Of a stretch of 44,023 nt of DNA, positions 1 through 9,256 are shown in pieces. This DNA is from Tissierellia bacterium (GTDB taxonomy: Bacteria; Bacillota; Clostridia; Tissierellales; Peptoniphilaceae), in contig JAAYQA010000032.1 of assembly GCA_012519495.1 (NCBI GenBank), positions 1 to 44,023 on the forward strand. The letters run 5' to 3'. Positions within the stretch are counted from its first letter, which is position 1. The number at the start of each line of letters is the position of its first letter. Below the pieces are notes generated by a model. It had not been told where the DNA came from. It did not search any database and saw nothing but the letters and a program-made list of their open reading frames with translations. The translations under genes and the position numbers were made by a program.

Positions 1-1
1 A

Positions 2-2605
2 GGAGAAGAACCGGCAACGGACTGGACGGCGGAGGACTTCACGTATGCCCATATGGAAGATAAGCGTGTCAGCACACACAGCTATTACGGAATCACCGGC
101 TTTTCTAAGCAAGGACGGGAAAAACTGGCGGTAAACAAAGAATTGATTCTCCCGAACACCGACCCCGAGGGTGCTATTGTACAGGGCATCGGTACGCGCG
201 CATTTTCCGGTCTTTCTTTGCAATCGGTGCAGTTGCCGATGCCGTCCAATACCGAATTTTTGATCGGAGCCAGCGCATTTTCGGATAATCAACTCACCGA
301 AATCGACATCCCTGATGGCGTGCGCGTGATTGATACGGACGCATTTGCCCGAAACCGCATACAATCGGTGGATATTCCCGGCAGTGTTCTGATCGTCGGA
401 AACTCAGCGTTTCAGCGCAACGAAATCCGGCAATTGACCATCTCCGATGATGTAAGAAGAATACAGATTGATAATTACAGCTTTGCCAATAACAAGCTGA
501 CGTCGGTAAACCTGCCCTATAGTCTGATGAAGATCCGCGAATATGTATTTGCGAACAACACCGGTATGGAACCCATACCGGACACCGAACAGATACCCGG
601 CGATGAACACTACGGCGTGGTGCATCTGTATACGAGAAATCCGCTGCATCTTCACACCAGCACCTATATTTACGGCAGTCGGTATCAGAAAATCATGCTG
701 GTATCGGAAGTAGACAGAGAACCGCTTTTTGCACAGATCGGGATCGCAAAGAATCTGTCGGAAGACGATTATACAGAAGAAAGCTGGACAGAACTGCATA
801 TTGTGCTGGCCATAGCCCGCGAGGTATTTGAGGATCCTGAAGCGACCAGCGCTACCATAACGCAGGCAACCCGGAATCTGGAAACAGCGATCGGGAATCT
901 GGAGCCGGTATCGGTAAATAAAAAAGCACTGGCTGCCTTATTGGCAAAAGCGCAGGCCATGAATCCGGAAATGTATACCGATGAAAGCTATGAAACGCTG
1001 GCGGTTTCCATGGCACAGGCGACGACCGTCCTTGCCGGCACGCTTTCTGCGCAGGCAGATGTGGACGCTGCGCAGCAAGCGCTGCAGGCAGCAATCGATC
1101 AATTGGTCATAAGCGATGCAGCCGGCTACAAAACAGAAGACTTTACCTTCAGCGGTACCACCGTAACCGGATTCAGTCCGAGCGGCCAGGAAAAACGGAC
1201 CATTAATAAACACCTGGTCCTGCCTGAGCAAAATCCGGAAGGGGAAGCCATCACGGCCATCGGATCCGATGCCTTCGCAATGAAAGACAATGAAGTGTTC
1301 TGGGGAACCGACCTGGTTGAATCGCCGAACGGACTATGGTCGGTTGTGATACCGGATACGGTGAAACGAATCGAAAACCGTGCGTTTCGACTGAATGCCC
1401 TCACGGAAATCCAGTTCCCGCAAGGACTCGAATTCATTGGCATGCAGGCGTTTAACGGTAATCAGCTGACGACACTCGTTTTGCCCGACAGCGTAACGGA
1501 GCTGGGAGCCGGTGTGTTTTCCCTGAATCCCCTGACCCGGCTTACCCTCTCCAAAGGTTTGACGGAAATTGCAAACGGAGCCTTCTCGCGGAATATCTAT
1601 CTGACGAAAGTGGAAATTCCCGAAGGGGTCGCTGTGGTAAGACAGGCTGCCTTTATGGGTTCGCCTCTGAAAGAGCTCGTGATCCCGTCTACCGTGCATA
1701 CGATCGAACGACAGGCGTTCTCTTCACACAGGCTCGACCACCCTGTTATTCCGGGTACGGTAAAAAACATTGAAAGAAATGCGTTTGAGCACAATGTAAA
1801 GTATCGCTACATGCGGGAATTGACATTGGAAGAAGGCATAGAAACCATAGGCAACAACGCTTTCAAGAGCGGGCTTTTGCAGGAAGTGTATCTCCCGGGA
1901 AGCTTAACCTCTTTATCTGCAACGGCATTTAACGACAATCTGGATGAAAACAAACAACCGCTGGTCGTGAAACTGTACACGACCAATCCGGATCATCTTG
2001 CCTTCCCGGCAAGCAAGCATCACATCGTCATTTTGTTGCACCCAAAAGCCTCCTTTGATGCCAATGGAGGAAGAGTGCGCCGCGGGGCGCAAACGGAATG
2101 GACAACCGACGATGGGCGAATCATACTGCCGGATCGTTCGGAACTGGGCCTGGCCCGCCCCGGCTATGTATTTGAAGGATGGCGTGCAGAAGAGAGCGGA
2201 GAAACCCTCTTGCCGGGCACTTCCTACACGCTCAGAAAAGATACGGTCTTTGCGGCTGTTTGGAGACCGGTGAAAACCGACACAGAACAAACGGAGGACC
2301 CTGCAACAGAGGACCCCGCCACAGAGGATCCGACAACCGAAACGCCGGGCACAGAACCCGACAAAACCGTTGTGTATGCATATGATGCCCATGGCGGACG
2401 CGTAAGAAGGGGCACAAAAATGACAGGCAGTGTACCGGCAGGCACGGGAATCACCTTGCCTACCCGATCGGAGATGGGACTTGCACGACCGGGCTATCGC
2501 TTCATTGGATGGCGCGTAAAGGATGGCGGGGGAACACTCGAACCCGGTGCGCTGTTTATCCTAAACACCGGCACGGTTTTTGAAGCCGTCTGGGAAAAAC
2601 TGTAA
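2..2605 (+). CDS. BspA-type leucine-rich-repeat surface protein with FIVAR and InlB-B-like repeats (5' partial)
   Basis: The frame is open from base 2, so the ATG at 53 is internal. The residues before it (TAEDFTYAHMED) match the start of the second repeat block (KTEDFTFSGTTVTG), and no ribosome site precedes the ATG. The visible part is 867 residues. In order it holds a BspA-like LRR block (IPDGVRVIDTDAFARN-type units), two FIVAR-like helical segments rich in Ala and Gln, a second BspA LRR block, then two InlB B-repeat-like domains sharing the GLARPGYxFxGW motif. A Thr/Glu/Pro linker of three EDPATED-type units separates those two domains. Such proteins are secreted and act in adhesion or matrix contact. 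No LPXTG anchor or SLH domain is seen at the C-terminus, so attachment is unclear. The terminator at 2612 closes the gene. The class call is secure; the ligand is unknown. Confidence 0.88.
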   Translation, partial: GEEPATDWTAEDFTYAHMEDKRVSTHSYYGITGFSKQGREKLAVNKELILPNTDPEGAIVQGIGTRAFSGLSLQSVQLPMPSNTEFLIGASAFSDNQLTEIDIPDGVRVIDTDAFARNRIQSVDIPGSVLIVGNSAFQRNEIRQLTISDDVRRIQIDNYSFANNKLTSVNLPYSLMKIREYVFANNTGMEPIPDTEQIPGDEHYGVVHLYTRNPLHLHTSTYIYGSRYQKIMLVSEVDREPLFAQIGIAKNLSEDDYTEESWTELHIVLAIAREVFEDPEATSATITQATRNLETAIGNLEPVSVNKKALAALLAKAQAMNPEMYTDESYETLAVSMAQATTVLAGTLSAQADVDAAQQALQAAIDQLVISDAAGYKTEDFTFSGTTVTGFSPSGQEKRTINKHLVLPEQNPEGEAITAIGSDAFAMKDNEVFWGTDLVESPNGLWSVVIPDTVKRIENRAFRLNALTEIQFPQGLEFIGMQAFNGNQLTTLVLPDSVTELGAGVFSLNPLTRLTLSKGLTEIANGAFSRNIYLTKVEIPEGVAVVRQAAFMGSPLKELVIPSTVHTIERQAFSSHRLDHPVIPGTVKNIERNAFEHNVKYRYMRELTLEEGIETIGNNAFKSGLLQEVYLPGSLTSLSATAFNDNLDENKQPLVVKLYTTNPDHLAFPASKHHIVILLHPKASFDANGGRVRRGAQTEWTTDDGRIILPDRSELGLARPGYVFEGWRAEESGETLLPGTSYTLRKDTVFAAVWRPVKTDTEQTEDPATEDPATEDPTTETPGTEPDKTVVYAYDAHGGRVRRGTKMTGSVPAGTGITLPTRSEMGLARPGYRFIGWRVKDGGGTLEPGALFILNTGTVFEAVWEKL

Positions 2606-2611
2606 CAGAAG

Positions 2612-2638
2612 AAAGAGCGCTCTGCGGGGCGCTCTTTT
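2612..2638 (+). terminator. Intrinsic terminator after the LRR gene
   Basis: An AAGAGCGC/GCGCTCTT stem is followed by a short T run just after the TAA stop. Confidence 0.85.
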
Positions 2639-2671
2639 AATAATCTTAATGACACAATAAAGATATATTAT

Positions 2672-2699
2672 TTTACAGTACATAACACTACGGTACAAT
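2672..2699 (+). promoter_or_regulatory. Putative sigma-A promoter of the second LRR gene
   Basis: TTTACA, a 16-bp spacer and TACAAT lie about 35 bp before an AAAGGAGGAAG ribosome site. The region is AT-rich. The promoter looks intact although the gene it serves is broken. Confidence 0.5.
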
Positions 2700-2733
2700 T
2701 GTAACGATATATAAAACAAAGGAGGAAGAATAC

Positions 2734-4470
2734 ATGCAACACAAGAAACCGATTGCCTAATTACTGGTAATGATGATGCTTTTCGTATCATTTGCCGGCA
2801 CCTGGGCACCGGAAACAGAGGTAGAAGTAAACGATCTGAATCTACGCAATTATTTTTATGACCAAATGGATTGGAAGAACCGACCGGAACCCATAACGGT
2901 TGGCGATATTGCATAACTGACGTATATCTCGCCCGAAATATGTACATCCCATGATCCTGCCATAGAGAATCCACTGAAAATCTATGACATAACACCTTTG
3001 CAGCACGCAACAAATACCACCTGGCTGAGTCTGGTGAATCAATCAGTCACCGATATTTCCGCATTGGCCGGCATGAAAAAACTGGTGCATTTGGACTTGC
3101 GGAATCAAGTGGGAGATGGCGCGGAGGGCCCCGCAAGCAAAGTGACGGATATATCTGCACTAAAAGAACGGACGAATCTGACTTGGGTCGATCTGCGCGC
3201 AAGCAAACTCGGTAATGTAGATGCAATGCTCGGTTTGGTAAACATGGAATCATTGAATGTATTTGCCGCCCATATCAGCGACTTTTCGGGTCTTCGCAAT
3301 ATGACGAAGTTGAAAAGACTGGAAGCACACAACAATCCGGCAACGGATTTGTCGCCGCTGGCAAATCTGACGGCATTGGAAGAATTGCAGGCGGGGGGTC
3401 TCAGTACTGCGTCGGGCGGAGCGTTCCTGCCCAAAATCCGGGATCTGCATTTTGTAGAGAACCTGAAAAATCTGAAGAGCCTGGACCTCAGCTATACGGA
3501 TATATCCGATCTGCGTCCGTTGATGGGGCTGCAAAATCTTCAGGAACTGATGATTACCAATTCAGCTTTGCAGGTGATTGAACCCATTTTGTACCTGCCG
3601 AAACTGAACAAACTTTGGCTCAACAACAACCCGGTTGGCTATGTAAATAATCAGGCTGATTATCTGGCGGCAAAAGAGGCTTTCGACGCATTGGCCGACA
3701 AAGAAATGCTGGGGCAAACGGACCGGGAGAAAGTGCAGGCAATTTTCAATCTGAATGAAAATGCGGCCAGATTCTTCAGCGCAAATACCAGACAAAAACT
3801 GGAAAATGCACTTGCTCTTCTGCAAACGCAGGATACAGTAGAGAATCCTTTGTTTGCACCGGAGACAGTTACCGAGCCGGAGGACCCGACCGAACCCGAA
3901 GAACCGGAAGTCCCCGAAGAACCGGAAGAGCCCGAAGAGCCCGAGCCTTTTACGCAAGCGAGGGTATCTTTTGAAGCAAATGGAGGCCGGTTCCGCCGCG
4001 GAGCCAAAACAAACCAGATGACCTATGAACAGGAACAGATTCTGCCGACCCGTTCCGCGTTTGGCTTAGCTCGCCCCGGTTACACCTTTGCAGGCTGGCT
4101 AGTCCAAGGAACCCAAGAAGTCCTTACTCCGGGCAGCAGCTATACACTAAGTGGCGACACCGTGTTTGAAGCCGTATGGGAGTCGGCCACAGGAGAAACA
4201 GAACCCGCAAATCCGGAAATGGCGCCGAAAGAAGTTTTGTACCGTTTGGACCCCAACGGCGGACGTGTACGCAGGGGAACACAAACCGAGCGGAAAGCGG
4301 AAGCGGGCACGGTGATCACATTGCCCACCCGTTCCGACTTAGGGCTGGCGCGATCCGGCTATACTTTCGCAGGTTGGCAAGTATCGGATACAGAAGAAAT
4401 GCTAAAACCGGGTGCACCGTATACATTGACGGAAGGCACTGAATTCAAAGCGGTTTGGGAAAAAATCTAA
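2734..4470 (+). pseudogene. Internalin-like LRR protein with two InlB-B repeats, interrupted by two in-frame TAA codons
   Basis: An ideal ribosome site and ATG (2734) open a frame that encodes a signal peptide (MQHKKPIA, stop, LLVMMMLFVSFAGTWA). TAA codons stand at 2758-2760 and 2914-2916. After the second stop the same frame runs on for over 500 codons without a break. The intact part has internalin-type LRRs (repeats such as VTDISALAGMKKLVHLDL), a helical segment, a Glu/Pro linker, and two InlB-B-like repeats with GLARPGYTFAGW and GLARSGYTFAGW. These repeats match those of the upstream gene, so the two are paralogous. Both stops sit where AAA lysine would fit (PIA-K-LLV and GDIA-K-LTY). An internal TTG at 2998 is the only alternative start, but it lacks a ribosome site and would lose the signal peptide. 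A recent pseudogene is most likely; a sequencing error or readthrough is possible. Confidence 0.8.
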
Positions 4471-4480
4471 GAGACAAAAC

Positions 4481-4514
4481 AACGCCTCGCATTCGTGCGA
4501 GGCGTTTTCTTTTA
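4481..4514. terminator. Bidirectional terminator between convergent genes
   Basis: AACGCCTCGCA, a TTCG tetraloop and TGCGAGGCGTT form an 11-bp stem with T-rich tracts on both strands. It lies between the LRR pseudogene (+) and the nucleoside hydrolase (-). Confidence 0.9.
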
Positions 4515-5357
4515 GAGCGCGTTGGCAATCTGTGTAAACAAGTTGCGGTACAGATCGGGATCGGGCGCCAAGGTGGGCGTGTTGACGGCGAAACCGGCGT
4601 CATCTGCAACGAAAAGACCACGGCTGAGCTGATCGGGCTGCAGGGCATATTTTTGTATGTGATCGGTAAAGCGCCGGGGTTCGGTAATATACATCGCAGC
4701 CAATACATCCCAAAGAACCACACCCGGCTGATCCTGGAATTCGCGTGCATGGGCGATCCATTCCAGATGCGGCTGTCGAATCAGATCCAGGGCAGCAGAT
4801 TGCATTTCTTCCGGCAGGTCTGTTTCTATGTGTACATGGTCTAAACAGTGATTCCCTGTGAGCACGCAAGGAACCCGAAAAGCCTGCAAGACTTTGGATG
4901 CGGCAGAGGAATCCACCGAAAAATTCAACTCCGGTATCTCGCGTCCGTGAAAGTGCAGGGTTTCTGTAATGCCGCCCATCGCCACAAAAGAAGCGGCTTT
5001 TTGCGGTGCATGAGGGTCGATCCGCAACAGATCAGAAAAATTCCGCAAAGAACCTAAGGCGAGCAGATGCACCTGCCCTGGATGCTCCGCAAGATAGGCC
5101 GCTGTTTTTTGTGCGGCAGGATTCACATCCCCTTCTTTTTCAGCCCCGGAGTAAAACGGGATCCGGAGATTCAGCTGGCGGAATACGGTTTCGGTACAAT
5201 GGTTTACTTCACGGAGCGTTCCATTGCCGAAAGTGGTACAAACGAACGGAACATACACAGCAGGATGACTGATCAGATACAAGAGTGCGATCAAATCATC
5301 CACATCCCGCCCTTCAAGGGTAAAGGTATTGTCAAAATCCACTATGACGGTTTTCAT
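4512..5357 (-). CDS. Nucleoside hydrolase (IunH/RihA-type family)
   Basis: This 281-residue protein belongs to the inosine-uridine-preferring nucleoside hydrolase fold, which cleaves the N-glycosidic bond of nucleosides. The N-terminus VIVDFDNTFTLEGRDVDDLIAL is a divergent form of the family's calcium-binding Asp cluster (D7, D9, D18, D20, D21 are candidate ligands). ELNFSVDSSAA matches the family's EFN-x-x-x-D-P-x-A region, and VLWDVLAAMYI the late aspartate. The usual DTDxGxDDA order is altered, so the substrate may differ from common purine or pyrimidine nucleosides. It is the last gene of a six-gene minus-strand operon, 9 bp after the ABC ATPase, with AGGAG ahead of its ATG. Position next to an importer suggests it acts on the imported compound. 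Confidence 0.82.
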   Translation of the reverse strand: MKTVIVDFDNTFTLEGRDVDDLIALLYLISHPAVYVPFVCTTFGNGTLREVNHCTETVFRQLNLRIPFYSGAEKEGDVNPAAQKTAAYLAEHPGQVHLLALGSLRNFSDLLRIDPHAPQKAASFVAMGGITETLHFHGREIPELNFSVDSSAASKVLQAFRVPCVLTGNHCLDHVHIETDLPEEMQSAALDLIRQPHLEWIAHAREFQDQPGVVLWDVLAAMYITEPRRFTDHIQKYALQPDQLSRGLFVADDAGFAVNTPTLAPDPDLYRNLFTQIANAL

Positions 5358-5366
5358 GACAGGCTC

Positions 5367-6377
5367 CTATACAGGGAAAAAGACCGGTGTGTTTGATCGG
5401 ACTTGCACACGTACCGTCGTCCCTTCATCCATCCGTTGCATCGGGTGGGTACGCATGCGCAGGCGATGCGCACCGCGCGCGAGGGTGTACAGGCAGGAGT
5501 CCCCGAGATATTCCCGGGCGACAATCCGGTAGGGGATGCCGTCACAATCGGTGACGACATCTTCCGGGCGGATAAGGACCTGGACGGTTCCCGGATCGGC
5601 GTGGACCGGGCGTTCGTAGAAGTCGGTTATCAGAAGGCCGTTTTCAATGTGTCCTGTCATATAGGCAGAAGCACCGAAATAATCAGCGACCTGTCTCGTA
5701 CGTGGAAAATGATAGATTTCTTCGGGGGTGCCCACCTGTTCAGGGCGATGCTGCAAAAGAACGGTGATCCGATCGGACAGAAGCATTGCCTCCTCTCTGT
5801 CATGGGTTACCAGCAGGGTTGTGATGTTTAGCTGTTTTTGCAGTTGGAGCAGGAGTTCACGCATCTGCTGTCGAAGGGCAGGATCCAGGTTTGAAAAGGG
5901 TTCGTCCAAAAGAAGCACCTCCGGAGCGACAGCGAGGGCGCGAGCCAGAGCCGTGCGCTGCTGTTGTCCTCCGGAAAGTTGCCGCGGGTGTTTATACCGG
6001 TGTTCGTGCAGCTGAACGCGCTCCAGCATTTCATGGACGACAGGGTCGATACGTGCAGGCTTCATGCCTCGCATTTTCAGGCCGAATCCGATGTTCTCTT
6101 CAACGGTCAGATGCGGAAACAGGTGATAATCCTGAAAGACCAGAACCGCGTTACGCGTATGTGCGGGACATGCGGTTACGTCCCTTTCGCCGATGAGAAT
6201 GCGACCCGCATCCGGGGAAACGATACCTGCAATGATCTTTAGCAGCGTGCTCTTCCCGCATCCGGAGGGTCCGATCAGTGACATCAGTTCCCCTTCCTGC
6301 AAATGCAGTCGGAAGTCGTCGAGCACCGTTTTGTTCTTGTATGTCTTGGTAATATTTTCTATTTGTAAAGTTGCCAT
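5367..6377 (-). CDS. ABC importer ATP-binding protein, PotA/YnjD-like, with TOBE domain
   Basis: The 336-residue protein powers the adjacent importer. Walker A is GPSGCGKST (36-44), the signature LSGGQ (134-138), and Walker B LLLDEP (155-160). The C-terminal third (from about 235) is a TOBE-type regulatory domain containing VLIRPEDVV, as in polyamine, sulfate, iron(III) and thiamine importers. Its ATG overlaps the upstream permease stop by one base, so the two are translationally coupled. The ATPase alone does not identify the substrate. Confidence 0.93.
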   Translation of the reverse strand: MATLQIENITKTYKNKTVLDDFRLHLQEGELMSLIGPSGCGKSTLLKIIAGIVSPDAGRILIGERDVTACPAHTRNAVLVFQDYHLFPHLTVEENIGFGLKMRGMKPARIDPVVHEMLERVQLHEHRYKHPRQLSGGQQQRTALARALAVAPEVLLLDEPFSNLDPALRQQMRELLLQLQKQLNITTLLVTHDREEAMLLSDRITVLLQHRPEQVGTPEEIYHFPRTRQVADYFGASAYMTGHIENGLLITDFYERPVHADPGTVQVLIRPEDVVTDCDGIPYRIVAREYLGDSCLYTLARGAHRLRMRTHPMQRMDEGTTVRVQVRSNTPVFFPV

Positions 6378-7150
6378 TATTTTTCTCCGTAGCGTTTTCT
6401 GTAACGGGCGGCAAGGATGCGTTCACTGAAAAGGACGACTGCCGCGGCCGTGATGAGAAATACCAGGCTGAAGACCGAACCGGTGGTGCGGTCTCCGCTT
6501 TGGATAAAAGGAATCATCAGCATCGGAAAGGTAACAATCCGACCGCCGCCGATCAGAAAGGTTAAAAAATACTGACTGAACGAAACAATAAACAACAGAC
6601 TGCCTGCGGTCAGGAGCGACGGGAACAGCATCGGCAGCGTAATATGCCAAAGAATGTGGAAGGAGTCCGCGCCCAGCACGCGCGCCTGCTGTTCGATCTC
6701 CGCACCGATCAGCGTAAAGGCGGATCGGAGCAGATACACGGCATAGGGGATACACGGAAAGATATGGATGAGAACAACGCCTGCCACTGTATTGGCCAGA
6801 CCGGCGCGGAGAAAAGCAATATGCACCCCCATACCGATTGCCGTGGCCGGAACAAAGATCGGTGCATATAAAAAGATCTCGATCCATTTCTTACCCGGGA
6901 AGGTGTAAAACGCCAGCGCCCGGGCAGCGGGCACACAGAGGATGAGGGTTAACAGGACGGCAGACAGGGAGATCCCGATGGAACGAAAAAGCACAGGCCA
7001 TGCGCGGGTTCGTGGGTTTGCCAGATAGTTCCATCCGCGAAATCCCCATTCTTCGGGCAGCAGCAGCGGCCAGGGCCAGTTTTTGGCAAAACTCCAGATC
7101 ACAAGGACCACAAGGGGCAAAAGAATGAGCAAAGTAGCAGTTTTTCTCAT
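6377..7150 (-). CDS. ABC importer permease (second of two)
   Basis: A 257-residue membrane protein with about six hydrophobic segments. The cytoplasmic EAA loop, ATPase-contacting in this family, is visible as EQQARVLGADSFHILWHITLPML. It resembles the C-terminal half of fused YnjC/ThiP-type permeases and here forms a separate subunit with the gene at 7147. It overlaps that gene by 4 bp and the ATPase by 1 bp. Type I importer permease is clear; substrate is not. Confidence 0.9.
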   Translation of the reverse strand: MRKTATLLILLPLVVLVIWSFAKNWPWPLLLPEEWGFRGWNYLANPRTRAWPVLFRSIGISLSAVLLTLILCVPAARALAFYTFPGKKWIEIFLYAPIFVPATAIGMGVHIAFLRAGLANTVAGVVLIHIFPCIPYAVYLLRSAFTLIGAEIEQQARVLGADSFHILWHITLPMLFPSLLTAGSLLFIVSFSQYFLTFLIGGGRIVTFPMLMIPFIQSGDRTTGSVFSLVFLITAAAVVLFSERILAARYRKRYGEK

Positions 7151-8010
7151 GGATCTCTCCTTTGTTGCAGCTTACGCCAGCCCGCGAGAAAAAAGGCCAG
7201 CAGGCCGCCGTTGATCAAAAGAAGCAGAACGGCATACGCCATGGCATAGGGTCTGTGGCCGGGGATCGGATGGGTGTATTCAATGAAAGCCTGGACGGGG
7301 AGTGCTTTGGGGGTGGTGGGTCCCATCAGCCACGGGACTTCATAGGCGCCAAATGTATAGGCAAATACAATCAGAAAGGAAGCAAGAATCGCAGGTTTGG
7401 CCAGAGGCAGCACGATGTACCGGACGGTCTGGCTGCGGGTCGCACCAAGATTGCGGGCCGTAGCCAGCAGATCATCATCTACATGCACGAGCGCAGCATA
7501 TACCATCATGGCGACAAACGGAATCTCTTTCCACAGATACGTAATGACCATGCCAAAACCGGAGCGACCGGTCATAATACGGGTGAACAGCAATCCGATC
7601 CCGGGAAAAACCGGCTGAAGAATCCTTGCCAGAATGCCGGTTTGTGCAAACAGCGACCCGATCATCAGGACGACCACAATGTGCGGCACGATGACAGGAA
7701 TCCGTAAGAGGGTTTCGGTGATGCGGTCTTTCTTTTTTGCAAGACGCAGCGAAACGGCCAGCGCGGTGCCGGCAGCAACCGAAAGAACGGAAGATGTCAT
7801 CGTAGTCCGGAAACTAAATCCCAGCCCCCGCAAAAAAGCCGGACTGCGAACGGCATGTACATAGTGGATCAGGGTAGGGGAATGACCGGTTCCTGTTATG
7901 CCCAGACTCTGGGCAAGCGCCAGCAGGATTCCGCCGCCAAGAATCACAAAAAGGTACAGGCAGACCGGCCCAAGCAGACAGGCCGCTTTCTTTGGTTCAA
8001 CTTGCGACAT
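7147..8010 (-). CDS. ABC importer permease (first of two)
   Basis: A 287-residue inner-membrane subunit with about six transmembrane segments. The EAA-type loop LLATARNLGATRSQTVRYIVLPLAKPAI sits near residue 180. Its start lies 14 bp inside the end of the lipoprotein gene. With the neighbouring permease it gives the heterodimeric channel of a YnjBCD-like importer. In E. coli the equivalent YnjC is one fused protein, so the split arrangement here is a difference. Confidence 0.9.
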   Translation of the reverse strand: MSQVEPKKAACLLGPVCLYLFVILGGGILLALAQSLGITGTGHSPTLIHYVHAVRSPAFLRGLGFSFRTTMTSSVLSVAAGTALAVSLRLAKKKDRITETLLRIPVIVPHIVVVLMIGSLFAQTGILARILQPVFPGIGLLFTRIMTGRSGFGMVITYLWKEIPFVAMMVYAALVHVDDDLLATARNLGATRSQTVRYIVLPLAKPAILASFLIVFAYTFGAYEVPWLMGPTTPKALPVQAFIEYTHPIPGHRPYAMAYAVLLLLINGGLLAFFLAGWRKLQQRRDP

Positions 8011-9241
8011 TTTCGTTCCAGAGCTCTTCGATAATCGGAACCAGATGCGCCGGCATTTCAGGGAGCCTTTTTTCTTGCAATTCTTTCAGTTCCGGTGTGG
8101 CAGGTCCCTGCGGAACATCGTCAAACAGACGCTGCTGTTCTTCGGAGAGCATTTCATAGGTAAGCACCGGCATATCGCCCCAGACAGCGGGGTCATATTT
8201 TCCGGCCTGTGCTTCCGGGCTGAGGATCGTGTCGATCAGCGCGAGAGCGCCCGGTATGTTTCCGCTGTTTTTACCGATGGCAACAAAATGCGTGTTGCCG
8301 ATGGTGCCCTTGTCAAACAGGAAGGTACGGGTGGATGCGGGAAATTCGCCGGTTTCCATTTTGCCCGAAGCTTCATTGGGATTGTACGACATATGCATCC
8401 AGATCTCCCCGTCGGCATACATATTGGCCAGCTGTGGCGTGTCGGCCGGATACGAACGTCCCTCGTTCCATAGATAGGGAGCCAGTTCATTCAGATAATC
8501 GAGCGCCGGTTGTATTGCCTCATGCACCGTTTCTTTATCCGGTGCCATCTCGGCAAAGGTTTCGTATCCGATCAAATCGGAGATGATATTGCGCACAAAA
8601 GCAGAACCCGTAAAATCCGGCATGGCCGCATACGTGAAGCGACCCGGGTTTTCTTTTGCCCAGGAAAGCAGCTCTTCGGAATTTCTCGGAACGTCCGTAA
8701 TATGATGGCTGTCATAAATGAAGACAAATTGCGCTTTTCCATAGGGCGCTTCGTATCCGTCAATGGGGTGGCCGAAGTCTGTCTGGACCTCCGGATCGGT
8801 AGCGTCCACATAGGCAGAAAAATTCGGCAACTGATCCGTAAACGGTCCATAAAGAAGATCGTTCTCACGAGCCGTATAAAAGTTTTCTCCGTTGATCCAA
8901 ACGACATCCACGCTGCCGTTGTCTTTAATCCCTGCCTGTTTTTCCCCCAGCATGAGATTCAGGACTTCGTCGATATTCATACCGACCCGTTCGATTGTGA
9001 TATCATACTTCTCTTTCGCGAGATCGGTCAGTTGTCCGTCGATCCAGCTGTTTGTCTGCTGGCTGCCGCCCCAGCCGTAGAAGGTGACCGTTGTGCCGGC
9101 GGCCGCTTCCGGATTCCAGCTTTCGGTTTGGGTTTCTTGCTTTTCTGCTTCTGTTGTAGGGTTATCCGTGCGATGGCTGCAGGCAGATAAGAGCAAAAGC
9201 AAAGCCAGTACACAAGCAAGCAGAATATTCTTTTTATACAT
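7997..9241 (-). CDS. YnjB-like substrate-binding lipoprotein of the ABC importer
   Basis: This 414-residue protein begins with a lipoprotein signal (MYKKNILLACVLALLLLLSAC), with Cys21 as the predicted lipidated residue. It should sit on the outer face of the membrane. The mature part begins VTFYGWGGSQQTNSWIDGQL and contains VDVVWINGENF and APYGKAQFVFIYD. These features recall the YnjB family (COG4134), related to thiamine- and iron-type binding proteins; the family call is from memory. The C-terminus (MPAHLVPIIEELWNENV) also fits YnjB. The usual YnjB ligand is not established. TTTTCCTCC on the plus strand marks the AGGAGG ribosome site upstream. Confidence 0.85.
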   Translation of the reverse strand: MYKKNILLACVLALLLLLSACSHRTDNPTTEAEKQETQTESWNPEAAAGTTVTFYGWGGSQQTNSWIDGQLTDLAKEKYDITIERVGMNIDEVLNLMLGEKQAGIKDNGSVDVVWINGENFYTARENDLLYGPFTDQLPNFSAYVDATDPEVQTDFGHPIDGYEAPYGKAQFVFIYDSHHITDVPRNSEELLSWAKENPGRFTYAAMPDFTGSAFVRNIISDLIGYETFAEMAPDKETVHEAIQPALDYLNELAPYLWNEGRSYPADTPQLANMYADGEIWMHMSYNPNEASGKMETGEFPASTRTFLFDKGTIGNTHFVAIGKNSGNIPGALALIDTILSPEAQAGKYDPAVWGDMPVLTYEMLSEEQQRLFDDVPQGPATPELKELQEKRLPEMPAHLVPIIEELWNENVAS

Positions 9242-9256
9242 ATTTTCCTCCTTTGA

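Noticed and set aside
2734..4470. Recoded TAA (alternative genetic code or Pyl/Sec-like readthrough)
   Set aside because: TAA is used as the normal stop of most genes in the window, so recoding here is unlikely.
2998..4470. TTG-started intact LRR gene
   Set aside because: No ribosome site precedes this TTG, and the signal peptide and cap region would be lost; the upstream ATG with AAAGGAGG is the real start.
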